A stretch of DNA of 36,015 nt from the NCBI GenBank assembly GCA_009377525.1, contig WHTW01000077.1:1-36015 (forward strand). Direction: 5' to 3'. The translations under genes were made by a program, and so were the position numbers. Within the stretch, counting starts at the first letter, position 1; each line of letters starts with the position of its first letter. The notes under the pieces were generated by a model. The model searched no databases, was not told where the DNA came from, and was given only the letters and a program-made list of their open reading frames with translations. Positions 23,562 through 30,607 of the stretch are shown here, one piece after another. The DNA is from Rhodospirillales bacterium. GTDB taxonomy: Bacteria; Pseudomonadota; Alphaproteobacteria; Reyranellales; Reyranellaceae.

Positions 23562-23990
23562 CTACGGCAGGGGCTCGAGCTTGCCCGACGCGACGAGGAC
23601 GAGGACCGGCTTGCCTTCCTTGTATTCCGGCGCGGGCTTCACCTGGTCACGCGTCAGCTCGAGGACGATGCTGTAGCGCTTCTCGGCGGCCGGCACGAAA
23701 TGCAATGCCGTCCAGGCCACCGCGATCTTGCGGCTGCCGACGCCCAGGAAGCCACCGAAGTCGATGATGGCGGCGCGTGTCGTGCCCAGGCCGTCGACCA
23801 GCACGTCGACGATGCGGCCCATGTTCTCGTCCGCCGTGCTGCGCACCTCGCGGCCGAGGATGCCCTGCACTTCCTGGCTGCCGAGGACGGTGACCGACGG
23901 CGTGCCGACCGTGCTGCCTTCGGTCTGGCCCGATGCGGCGAACGCGGTCAGCACGACCATCAGCAGGACGGCTGCGAACTTTTTGATCAT
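23562..23990 (-). CDS. Exported PRC-barrel domain protein
   Basis: 142 residues from the ATG at 23990; the upstream frame extension has no coding character. MIKKFAAVLLMVVLTAFAASG is a signal peptide. The mature protein has one PRC barrel at about 43-112: EVQGILGREVRSTADENMGRIVDVLVDGLGTTRAAIIDFGGFLGVGSRKIAVAWTALHF. Such periplasmic PRC proteins are common in Rhizobiales-like bacteria and have no settled role. GGGGG lies 8-12 bases before the start. The MFS gene follows on the same strand, so the two may share a transcript. Confidence 0.88.
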   Translation of the reverse strand: MIKKFAAVLLMVVLTAFAASGQTEGSTVGTPSVTVLGSQEVQGILGREVRSTADENMGRIVDVLVDGLGTTRAAIIDFGGFLGVGSRKIAVAWTALHFVPAAEKRYSIVLELTRDQVKPAPEYKEGKPVLVLVASGKLEPLP

Positions 23991-24113
23991 TGGAATGCCC
24001 CCGGCGAATGTCGGCCGAAGGATCAACTCCGCACGTGGCTCCGGGTTGCCGGATTGTTCGCCGATCGTGAGTTGGGCTAGATCTGGGGCGGCTTTCCAAC
24101 GGTGAGGTCCAGC

Positions 24114-24638
24114 GTGGTCAAAGCGACGAGTGCGGAGAACACGGCATCGGCAACGGGCCAATGTCTTTGCGGCGCCGTGCAGATCGAGATCGGCATTCCC
24201 GCACGGTGGGCGTGGCACGATCATTCCGGCGCGACCCGGCGGGCGCATGGCGCGGCCTACGCGACTTACGTCGGCAGTTGGCGCAGCCGCTTTCGGGTGA
24301 TCAAGGGCCAGGCGAAGATGACGCGCTTTCAGGAAAAGACGACCGGGAGGGCAAGGAGCTTCTGCTCCCGATGCGGAACACCCCTCATCTACGAGCGGCC
24401 GCACGCGCCGCAGATGGTCAACATACCGCGCGCGCTCTTCAGCGGCCGCACGGGCCGCGAACCCCGCTATCACATTGCCATCGCCGAGCTGCAGGACTGG
24501 ACGTATCTCGGCGAGCCGCTCGTTCCTCTAAAGGGCTATCCCGGCGTGGTGTGGGAGCGTCCCACGAAGAAGAAGCGGCGTCAGGTCATCCGCGGGCAAA
24601 GGCCAGGATATCCCGCGCCAGACGATCACGATGGGTGA
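24114..24638 (+). CDS. GFA/CENP-V family protein with reduced zinc site
   Basis: 174 residues from the GTG at 24114, chosen because GGTGAGG lies 7 bases upstream; a GTG at 24102 is also in frame. The first Cys pair, GQCLCGAV (Cys17, Cys19), and the CxxC pair, FCSRCGTPLIY (Cys84, Cys87), are present. The middle site, normally CHCxxC, is replaced by WHDHSGATRRAHGAAYATY, so two or three of the expected zinc ligands are missing. GFA proteins are glutathione-dependent formaldehyde-activating-like, but few have a proven reaction. The 3' end overlaps the convergent hydrolase by 53 bases. Confidence 0.85.
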   Translation: MVKATSAENTASATGQCLCGAVQIEIGIPARWAWHDHSGATRRAHGAAYATYVGSWRSRFRVIKGQAKMTRFQEKTTGRARSFCSRCGTPLIYERPHAPQMVNIPRALFSGRTGREPRYHIAIAELQDWTYLGEPLVPLKGYPGVVWERPTKKKRRQVIRGQRPGYPAPDDHDG

Positions 24639-25467
24639 TGACGAGGCCGTGCGGCGCCTCCTCGTACACCTTGAGCGTCGAGCCCGGTATGAGCCCGGCG
24701 GCCTTCTGCGCGGTCGTCTCCAGCGGATTGACCAGATCCTTGTCGCCATGGACGATCAAGGTCGGCACGGTGACGGCGCCCATGTCCGCCCGGAAGTCGC
24801 CGGTTGCGATGGCGTGCATGCAGTCGATGGTCGCCTTCGGTGAGGCCCGCATGAACTGCCCGACGATCCACTCGCCCATGGCCGGTGAAATGGCGGGATG
24901 GCCGCCGGTGAAGGCGGTGACATTCGTGGAGAAGAAGGCCGGGCGATCCTGCTTCAGGCCGGCGATCAACGCGCTGAAGTCGCTGCTCGACCGAGGCGGT
25001 ATCGTGCTCACCATCACCAACCGTGCAACGCGAGCGCTGCCGTGTCGCCGCAGGTATCGCACCGCTTCGCCGTTGCCCATCGAGTAGGCCACCAGCGTGA
25101 CGTCCGTGAGATCGAGCTGGTTGACGACCGCCGCCAGATCGTCGGCCAGCCGGTCGTAGTCGTAGCCGCGCCCCGGGTCACTGGATCGTCCGTGGCCGCG
25201 CCGGTCATAGGCGACGCAGCGCAGGCCCTGGTCGGCCAGCTCGACGAGCTGGTACTCCCAGATGTCGGCGCTGAGGCCCCAGGCATGGGTGAACAGCACG
25301 GGCTTGCCGGCTCCCCAGTCGACGTGGAACAGGCTCGCGCCGTCGTCGGTCTCGACGAAAGAAGGCCGCTCCGCGCCGGTCGCCTTGGCCTCGGCCGGTC
25401 GGCCGCCTGCGGCGACAAGGGCGGCGACGGCGGCGGCGATCGAGGTTGTCGCACTTCTCCTGTCCAT
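24586..25467 (-). CDS. Alpha/beta hydrolase, likely exported
   Basis: 293 residues with a hydrophobic N-terminus, MDRRSATTSIAAAVAALVAAGGRPAEA, that looks like a signal peptide, possibly Tat-like because of the Arg pair. PVLFTHAWGLSADIWEYQ is the oxyanion region, GLRCVAYDRRGHGRSSDPG follows, the nucleophile is in VAYSMGNGEAVRYL (Ser129), and HGDKDLVNP (Asp244) and APHGLVITH (His273) complete the triad. The pattern resembles non-haem chloroperoxidase/esterase-like enzymes. GGGGAGA lies just before the start. It is the second gene of a pair with the SnoaL-like gene, 12 bases upstream. Confidence 0.9.
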   Translation of the reverse strand: MDRRSATTSIAAAVAALVAAGGRPAEAKATGAERPSFVETDDGASLFHVDWGAGKPVLFTHAWGLSADIWEYQLVELADQGLRCVAYDRRGHGRSSDPGRGYDYDRLADDLAAVVNQLDLTDVTLVAYSMGNGEAVRYLRRHGSARVARLVMVSTIPPRSSSDFSALIAGLKQDRPAFFSTNVTAFTGGHPAISPAMGEWIVGQFMRASPKATIDCMHAIATGDFRADMGAVTVPTLIVHGDKDLVNPLETTAQKAAGLIPGSTLKVYEEAPHGLVITHRDRLARDILAFARG

Positions 25468-25479
25468 CGCGATCTCCCC

Positions 25480-25848
25480 TCAACGTGCGGGTGCCGCGTC
25501 GACGAAGCCGACCACCGACTTGATGCGGCCGTCGCCGGCGACGACCACGAAGTCGGTGCCCTTGATGTAGAGCGGCGCCTCCGCCGTGCCGCCGGCTACC
25601 CAGCTGAAGCGCAGATAGTCGTGATGCGCCTCGATGCCGCTGGCCAGGCGCAGCCGGTAGCCGGGGAAGTGGCCCTGCGCCGTCGCGATCATGGCGTCGA
25701 GGCTGTCGTGGCCATTGCCTTTCCGCGCGGCGTCGACGTAGGTGCCGCCGTCTGTCCAGGCCTTCGCCACCAGCTCGCGCCGGCGCTTGGGGCCGGGCTC
25801 GTTCCACGCCGCCAGGTAACGCACCACGACTTCGTTGGCGTTGCTCAT
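25480..25848 (-). CDS. SnoaL-like / nuclear transport factor 2 family protein
   Basis: 122 residues from the ATG at 25848, chosen for the strong GGAGAA just upstream and because codon use drops beyond it. An in-frame ATG at 25956 would add MERRHLIRAIVAVGVAAS and more, which looks like a signal peptide ending VRAQS, so an exported form is a real alternative. The domain reads NEVVVRYLAAWNEPGPKRRRELVAKAWTDGGTYVDAARKGNGHDSLDAMIATAQGHFPGYRLRLASG, the SnoaL cone. It probably binds a small hydrophobic substrate and is cotranscribed with the hydrolase that follows. Confidence 0.82.
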   Translation of the reverse strand: MSNANEVVVRYLAAWNEPGPKRRRELVAKAWTDGGTYVDAARKGNGHDSLDAMIATAQGHFPGYRLRLASGIEAHHDYLRFSWVAGGTAEAPLYIKGTDFVVVAGDGRIKSVVGFVDAAPAR

Positions 25849-26040
25849 TGCTGTTCTCCGTTGAGATGGGGACTGGGCCCGCACGGGCCCGGTTAGCGCC
25901 GGCGATGCTGCGACGCCGACTGCGACGATTGCTCGGATGAGGTGTCGTCTTTCCATGCCGCCGAACCTATGGCGGTGGCACGAAACGGTCGATTACCCGG
26001 GGAGTAAGATGAACTGAAGTCGACGCGGCGCGCCTGGGGT

Positions 26041-26176
26041 TTCTGGCAGCCCCAGGCTCCTGAAGCCCGCATGGCCTTTGCGGCCGATCACCAGACGATC
26101 GTCGATGGCAATGCCCAGGGCTTCGGCGGCCGCCTGATCTCGCGCGTCGTCTCGATGCGTCGCCGCGCGACGGCTT
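26041..26176 (-). pseudogene. radC: Decayed radC 3' end, copy 1
   Basis: Read on the minus strand with one frame change, it gives IETTREI, then AAEALGIAIDDRLVIGRKG and HAGFRSLGL, matching the last 40-50 residues of the RadC JAB domain. The first half of the segment lacks a clean frame. The homology stops where the solute-binding gene begins (stop codon at 26177). Only the 3' end is present, so it makes no RadC protein. Confidence 0.75.
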
Positions 26177-27529
26177 TCAGCGACGGAGGCCCTCGAGTTC
26201 CCTCTTCGCCCAATCGATCGTCTGCTTCGCCGTTTGACCGGATACCATGCGCGCCACCATGCCCGGGATCATGTACTGGGTCCAGATCTGCACCCCGATG
26301 TCCGGCGGCGCGCTCGAGCCGACGATGTAGTACTCGGCCTCATGGTGGGGACGCACAGGATAGTTGTAGATCGTGCCCTTCGGCGGCTCGATTTCGGCCC
26401 ACACCGGCAGATCCGCCATCGACAGAAATGGCGGGATGTCATAGCCCGCCGCGGGAACGCTGAGCTTGGTGACGACGTCGCGCTGGCTGACGAACGCCAA
26501 CAGGTCTTTTGCCGCCGACTTGTTCTGTGCCCATTGCCAGATGCCCCAGAAATACGGGCGATGAGGCACAAGTCGACCCATCTTGCCGCTGGGATTCGGA
26601 AAATGCCAGGTGTCGGCTGCGATCGCAGGCGCATCACGCTTGGCCACGGCCCAGGCACTGGGCGGGTTCCAGATCAGCGCCGCCGAGCCTGAAACGAAGG
26701 CCTTGTTGTTGGACGCGTCGTCGTAGGCGATGGTTTCGCGCGGCAAGTAGGGGACGAAGCGCTTGACGTAATCCAGCACCTCGCGGATCGGATCGGAATC
26801 GACGGTGATGTTGCCCTTGCCATCCGCGAGATGCGCGCCGAACGCCCCGAAGGTCGCGCCCCAGGTCTGGTTCGCGTCCGTGCTGTTGGATCCGCAGCCA
26901 AGCGCGAACGGGTGGCCCGCCTTGTGGCACTGCTCGGCCATCTTCAGCTGCTTTTCGTACGTCCACCCGGCCGCACCTTTGGTCTTCACGTCCTTGGCCG
27001 GGTACCACTCGGTCACATCCTCGCCGGTAAAATTCTTGATCATGGAGATGCGCCCGCACGGCGGCAGCGGAGCCGAGCCCCAGGCGACCGGCACGGCCAA
27101 CCATTTCCCATCCGACGTGCCAAGATAGTCCACGGCCTTGCTCACCGGCCCGTACTGCTTGATCAGCGCATCCACGACGTCGTTCACGGGTGTCAGCTTG
27201 TCGCCGTACTGGTGGGAAGCCCATTGGTCGAAGGCAAGGATGTCGTGCCCGCTCCGCGCCTGAGCCTCGGCAGCCTGCGTGAGAATCATCTTGTTGCCGG
27301 CGGAGGGAATGAAGTCGATCGTCACCTCGACCTTGTTCTTGGCGGCCCACGCGTCGACCAGGCCCTTCAGCACCGGATTGGCCGCCGGTACCCAGTGATC
27401 CCAGATGCCCATCGTAAGCTTGCCGGCAGCGTTTGCTGTCTGGACATGTACCAGCGGCAGGGTCGCGCCGGCAGCGCCAGCTGTGACCTTCAACGCTCGG
27501 CGACGCGTAATCCGATTGACGCGTGTCAT
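26177..27529 (-). CDS. ABC transporter solute-binding protein, orphan
   Basis: 450 residues. MTRVNRITRRRALKVTAGAA followed by a hydrophobic stretch and Ala-rich end is a Tat signal (RRRALKV, cleavage near residue 34-35). The mature part is a family 1 extracellular solute-binding protein (KLTMGIWDHWVPAANPVLKGLVDAWAAKN, IPSAGNKMILTQAAEAQARSGHDILAFDQW, AGWTYEKQLKMAEQCHKAGHPFALG), the type that usually binds sugars or polyols. No permease or ATPase genes are adjacent, so it either serves a distant transporter or is a remnant. A GGAGGAA ribosome-binding site precedes the ATG. Copies of the radC 3' end flank it and its neighbour. Confidence 0.9.
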   Translation of the reverse strand: MTRVNRITRRRALKVTAGAAGATLPLVHVQTANAAGKLTMGIWDHWVPAANPVLKGLVDAWAAKNKVEVTIDFIPSAGNKMILTQAAEAQARSGHDILAFDQWASHQYGDKLTPVNDVVDALIKQYGPVSKAVDYLGTSDGKWLAVPVAWGSAPLPPCGRISMIKNFTGEDVTEWYPAKDVKTKGAAGWTYEKQLKMAEQCHKAGHPFALGCGSNSTDANQTWGATFGAFGAHLADGKGNITVDSDPIREVLDYVKRFVPYLPRETIAYDDASNNKAFVSGSAALIWNPPSAWAVAKRDAPAIAADTWHFPNPSGKMGRLVPHRPYFWGIWQWAQNKSAAKDLLAFVSQRDVVTKLSVPAAGYDIPPFLSMADLPVWAEIEPPKGTIYNYPVRPHHEAEYYIVGSSAPPDIGVQIWTQYMIPGMVARMVSGQTAKQTIDWAKRELEGLRR

Positions 27530-27610
27530 GGGCTGTTCCTCCGTATTATGTGCGCATTCTTACCTTTACTTGTTGGGCTGAACGCTGGTGACTCTGGCCG
27601 TTCTGAGGGA

Positions 27611-27979
27611 TCAATCCTTGCGTTGAATGGCAATGATGGCGCGGCGATGGGTGCCTTCGCCAACCTTCTTGTCCTCGTCGTGCGCCTCGACCTTGAAGCG
27701 GAGTTTGCGACCATCCACCTCGAGCAGTTCGGCGCGCACCGTCACCTTCTTGCCTTTCGGCGTGGCGCCGAAGTGCTTGACGTGCACCTCGAAGCCTACG
27801 GTCGTGTGCCCTTCGGGGAGATGCGACTGTACGGCCTGGATGCCGGCCCGCTCCATCAAACCGATCATCGATGGCGTGGACAGCACGCCGTCGCCCCCCA
27901 TGTGCTTGACCACCAGCTTGTCGTCGACTGTCGTGACGATCTCCGCCGTTAGCCCTGGTGCGAGGTCATTCGTCGGCAT
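27611..27979 (-). CDS. Hotdog-fold thioesterase, fluoroacetyl-CoA thioesterase-like
   Basis: 122 residues from the ATG at 27979, with GGAGGG 7-8 bases upstream. The pattern LSTPSMIGLMERAGIQAVQSHLPEGHTTVGFEVHVKHFGATPKGKKVTVRAELLEVDGRKLRFKVEAHDE matches FlK-like thioesterases, including the active-site Thr35, Glu43 and His69. It probably releases CoA from a small acyl-CoA. It is 81 bases upstream of the solute-binding gene, on the same strand, so an operon is likely. Confidence 0.85.
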   Translation of the reverse strand: MPTNDLAPGLTAEIVTTVDDKLVVKHMGGDGVLSTPSMIGLMERAGIQAVQSHLPEGHTTVGFEVHVKHFGATPKGKKVTVRAELLEVDGRKLRFKVEAHDEDKKVGEGTHRRAIIAIQRKD

Positions 27980-28019
27980 GAGTTTTCCCTCCGGTATTGA
28001 GCATCTTGCGCTTGCGCCG

Positions 28020-28170
28020 CTACACGAGCAACCCCAGGCTCCGGAAGTTCGCATGGCCCTTGCGGCCGATCACAGGTGATCGTGGATGGCGATGCCCAGT
28101 GCCTCGGCCGCCGCCTTGACCTCGCGCGTCATCTCGATGTCGTCGCGCGACGGCTTGAAGGTGGTTCTCC
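28020..28170 (-). pseudogene. radC: Decayed radC 3' end, copy 2
   Basis: On the minus strand the segment reads PSRDDIEMTREVKAAAEALG, then IAIHDHL, where one missing base changes the frame, and continues in the next frame as VIGRKGHANFRSLGLLV to a stop at 28020-28022. It is nearly identical in layout to copies 1 and 3. The HNHPSGD motif is no longer recognisable. Confidence 0.8.
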
Positions 28171-28320
28171 CAACCAGGATCGGATCTCATGGAATGGCTT
28201 GGAACGTGCAATGATGTATGCTCCTGCCGACGGCCTGCGTAAGCCGCCGCGCGATTACTCGGCGACCGATAGCGATGGACTTGCCCAGCAATCTGAATTT
28301 CCTAGACACTTGGAGAATTG
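28171..28320. other. Gap between radC remnant and small gene
   Basis: No gene is supported. It forms the rest of the 340-bp stretch between the thioesterase start (27979) and the gene at 28321. GGAGAA at 28312-28317 is the ribosome-binding site of that gene. Confidence 0.5.
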
Positions 28321-28563
28321 ATGTCCGAAGAGGATCTAAAAGCCGAACTCGAGCGGCTAAGAAATGAAAACGCCTCGCTCAAAAAAGGCGCCGCAACCGG
28401 CATCAGAATGAAGGTGAGCGAAAAGGGGGCTGTGTCCATCTATGGCATGGGTCGGTTCCCCGTAACATTGTACAAGGAGCAGTGGCTGAAGCTCTTGGAT
28501 ATGTCGCCTGACATACGGAACTTCATCGCGGAGAATGAAGCGCTTTTGAAATCAAAAGATTGA
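28321..28563 (+). CDS. Small conserved-looking coiled-coil protein
   Basis: 80 residues from the ATG at 28321, behind GGAGAA; a TTG one codon upstream is unlikely. Residues 1-22 (MSEEDLKAELERLRNENASL) form a short coiled coil with leucine spacing, followed by a compact domain, GIRMKVSEKGAVSIYGMGRF, PVTLYKEQWLKLLDMSPDIR and NFIAENEALL. The pattern MKVSEKGxxSxYGxGRFPVTLY is one I recall from uncharacterised short proteins in many bacteria, but no function is known. Codon use is more AT-rich than in the flanking TRAP genes, which suggests transfer. Confidence 0.75.
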   Translation: MSEEDLKAELERLRNENASLKKGAATGIRMKVSEKGAVSIYGMGRFPVTLYKEQWLKLLDMSPDIRNFIAENEALLKSKD

Positions 28564-28913
28564 CTACTACGCCACGGATGGGAAGCCGTGTTGGTGGCCG
28601 TTGCCGAAGGATCTAAATGACGCAACGAGGGATGCCCAATCCCGCGACAACAGCAATCTGACGCGCGGCCTCGGCAAGAGCGCGCTGTGGCTCAACATTC
28701 TTCAACAGTCTTTGGCCCCGGCTGATAACCGCTGACGTGCCCAAAGCGGTTTCCGCCCAGTCGCAAATGGCTGCGCTCGCCCCTCCCGACGAATTAGGAC
28801 ACTACCGAGCCTTGCGGGGAGCGGCGCCGACTGGCATTCTGCACTGCGACCTCTGTCAGAAGTACAACAAAGATTCTTCGAGTTTCTGCCGATCAGAAAA
28901 CAGGGAGGAGGTC
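28564..28913. other. 350-bp gap upstream of the TRAP operon
   Basis: No confident gene. One stop-free frame (28550-28735) reads from DYYATDGKPCWWPLPKDLN to ILQQSLAPADNR and ends in TGA, but lacks an ATG, GTG or TTG start near its beginning, so it may be a gene remnant. Beyond it no coding signal is seen. The stretch should contain the promoter of dctP; GGGAGGAGG at 28903-28911 is its ribosome-binding site. Confidence 0.45.
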
Positions 28914-30002
28914 ATGCTTCACATGACTCGCCGCGTGCGTGGCGTGGTTGCGTTCGCGTCTTTGATGGTGGCGATCTGGTCGCCGATGGCGGCAGCCGCC
29001 GACTACACCCTGCGCTGGTCCGACATCGGTCCGCCGCGCGGTCCGCGGGCGGAAGCCCTGAAGTGGTGGGCCGGGGAACTGAAGAAGCGTTCCGACGGCC
29101 GCATCGAGATCGAGTTCTTCTGGGGCCAGTCGCTCGTCAAGGCGAAGGACAACCTCAAGGCCGTCGGCTCCGGGTTGGTGGAGACGGCGCAGCTCATCGC
29201 CAGCTATACGCCGGCTGAGCTCTCGGTCTGGAACTACGCGAGCGTGCCGTTCGGCATCAACGACGAATGGGTCGGGATGCACGCCTGGTTCGAGATGCAC
29301 CAGGTCTCCGCGGAACTGCAGAAGGAGGCGGAACGCAACAAGTTCAAGCTCCTGTTCAACAACACCACCGGCCCGGTCCACCTCCTGACCACCAAGGAGC
29401 CGATCACCTCGGTGGAGCAGCTCAAGGGGAAGAAGATCCGCACCACCGGCGGCCACACCAACCTGTTCAAGGCGCTCGGCGCCGTGCCGGTGACGATCGG
29501 CTTCGGCGAGCTCTACCAGGCGCTGGAGCGGGGCACGATCGACGGCACCATCAACTACACGCCGTTCGTCAAATCCTACAAGCACTACGAAGTCGCCTCG
29601 CATCTCACCGAGGCCTACATGGGGCAGTACCTGGCCTACGGCGGAGGCATCAACCTGAACCTCTTCAACAAGATGCCGAAGGAGATCCAGGACATCCTGC
29701 TGAAGACCAGCGCGGAGTACATGGACGTCTATGCCCGTCTACAGATCGAGTACACCGCACAGGCCAAGAAGGAACTGGCTGCCGGCATCGACGGCAAGAA
29801 GATGCAGTTCCACGCGCTGCCCGAGGCCGAGCGCAAGCGGTGGGCCAAGGCGGCCGAGGACTTCACCGTCGAATGGGTCGCCAAAATGGAAAAGTCCGGG
29901 ATCGACGGCAAGGGCTTCCTCGCGCGGCTCGCCGGCATCGCCGCCAAGTACGAGGCGACGCTCAAATCGGACGGCTATCCCTGGGCGAAGAAGACGAACT
30001 GA
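28914..30002 (+). CDS. dctP: TRAP transporter solute-binding protein (DctP family)
   Basis: 362 residues from the ATG at 28914, directly behind a strong GGGAGGAGG. The signal peptide is about MLHMTRRVRGVVAFASLMVA plus IWSPMAAAA. The mature part starts DYTLRWSDIGPPRGPRAEALKWWAGELKKRSDGRIEIEFF, with further DctP features GKKIRTTGGHTNLFKALGAVPVTIGFGELYQALERGTIDGTIN (carboxylate-binding Arg in this region) and AYMGQYLAYGGGINLNLFNKMP. It binds an organic acid in the periplasm and delivers it to the DctQM pair that follows. Longer in-frame upstream extension has no coding character. Confidence 0.93.
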   Translation: MLHMTRRVRGVVAFASLMVAIWSPMAAAADYTLRWSDIGPPRGPRAEALKWWAGELKKRSDGRIEIEFFWGQSLVKAKDNLKAVGSGLVETAQLIASYTPAELSVWNYASVPFGINDEWVGMHAWFEMHQVSAELQKEAERNKFKLLFNNTTGPVHLLTTKEPITSVEQLKGKKIRTTGGHTNLFKALGAVPVTIGFGELYQALERGTIDGTINYTPFVKSYKHYEVASHLTEAYMGQYLAYGGGINLNLFNKMPKEIQDILLKTSAEYMDVYARLQIEYTAQAKKELAAGIDGKKMQFHALPEAERKRWAKAAEDFTVEWVAKMEKSGIDGKGFLARLAGIAAKYEATLKSDGYPWAKKTN

Positions 30003-30024
30003 ACCCGGCATTGCGACATGAGCG

Positions 30025-30048
30025 CGGGCCCCGCTGCGGCGGGGCCCG
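30025..30048 (+). repeat. Strong GC hairpin between dctP and dctQ
   Basis: CGGGCCCCGC (30025-30034) pairs perfectly with GCGGGGCCCG (30039-30048) around the loop TGCG. There is no T-run, so read-through into dctQ is expected. Such intercistronic hairpins can protect the dctP part of the transcript and allow more binding protein than membrane subunits. Confidence 0.8.
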
Positions 30049-30061
30049 GGGGCATGGACAG

Positions 30062-30598
30062 GTGAAGATCCTCGACTACATCGACCGCGTAGCGGTGATG
30101 ACGGCGATCATCGCCATCGTGGCGATGACGTTGCTCGTGACCGTGTCGGTCACAGGCCGCTACGTCTTCAGCATGCCCATCCCGGGCGACCTGGTGCTGA
30201 GCGAGTTCCTGATGGTGTTTGTCGCCTTTCTGCCGTTGAGCGCGGTCCAGGCGAGCCGGGAGCACGTCTTCGTCACCATCTTCACCGACTGGATGACGAA
30301 CAACACCAAGGTCGTGATGGAGACGGTCGGCGTCGTCATCGGGCTGATCATTTTCACCATTCTCGCGGTCGCGACCTTCACGGATTTCTTCCAGGCCTGG
30401 ACCGTCGGCGCCTACACCGAGGGGGAGATCGAGTTTCCCGAGGCGCCGCCGCGCCTCGTCGTCTCCGTTGGCCTCGGGCTCTTCGCGCTGCGTCTGCTGG
30501 TCGACGCGGTGCGGTCCGTGGTCGGCCTGTTCACAGGTGAGGCGCACGCCGCGCGCGGCGAGGCCGAGCGCGCGCTCGACATCGATACTCCCGACTGA
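30062..30598 (+). CDS. dctQ: TRAP transporter small permease subunit (DctQ)
   Basis: 178 residues starting at GTG 30062; the nearby ATG at 30054 is out of frame. Four membrane segments are visible: VAVMTAIIAIVAMTLLVTVSV, LVLSEFLMVFVAFLPLSAVQ, VVMETVGVVIGLIIFTILAV and LVVSVGLGLFALRLLVDAVR. RYVFSMPIPGDLVLSEFLMVF and REHVFVTIFTDWM match the DctQ pattern. It forms a membrane complex with DctM and works with the dctP product. Ends 9 bases before dctM. Confidence 0.92.
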   Translation: MKILDYIDRVAVMTAIIAIVAMTLLVTVSVTGRYVFSMPIPGDLVLSEFLMVFVAFLPLSAVQASREHVFVTIFTDWMTNNTKVVMETVGVVIGLIIFTILAVATFTDFFQAWTVGAYTEGEIEFPEAPPRLVVSVGLGLFALRLLVDAVRSVVGLFTGEAHAARGEAERALDIDTPD

Positions 30599-30607
30599 GG
30601 GCATGCC

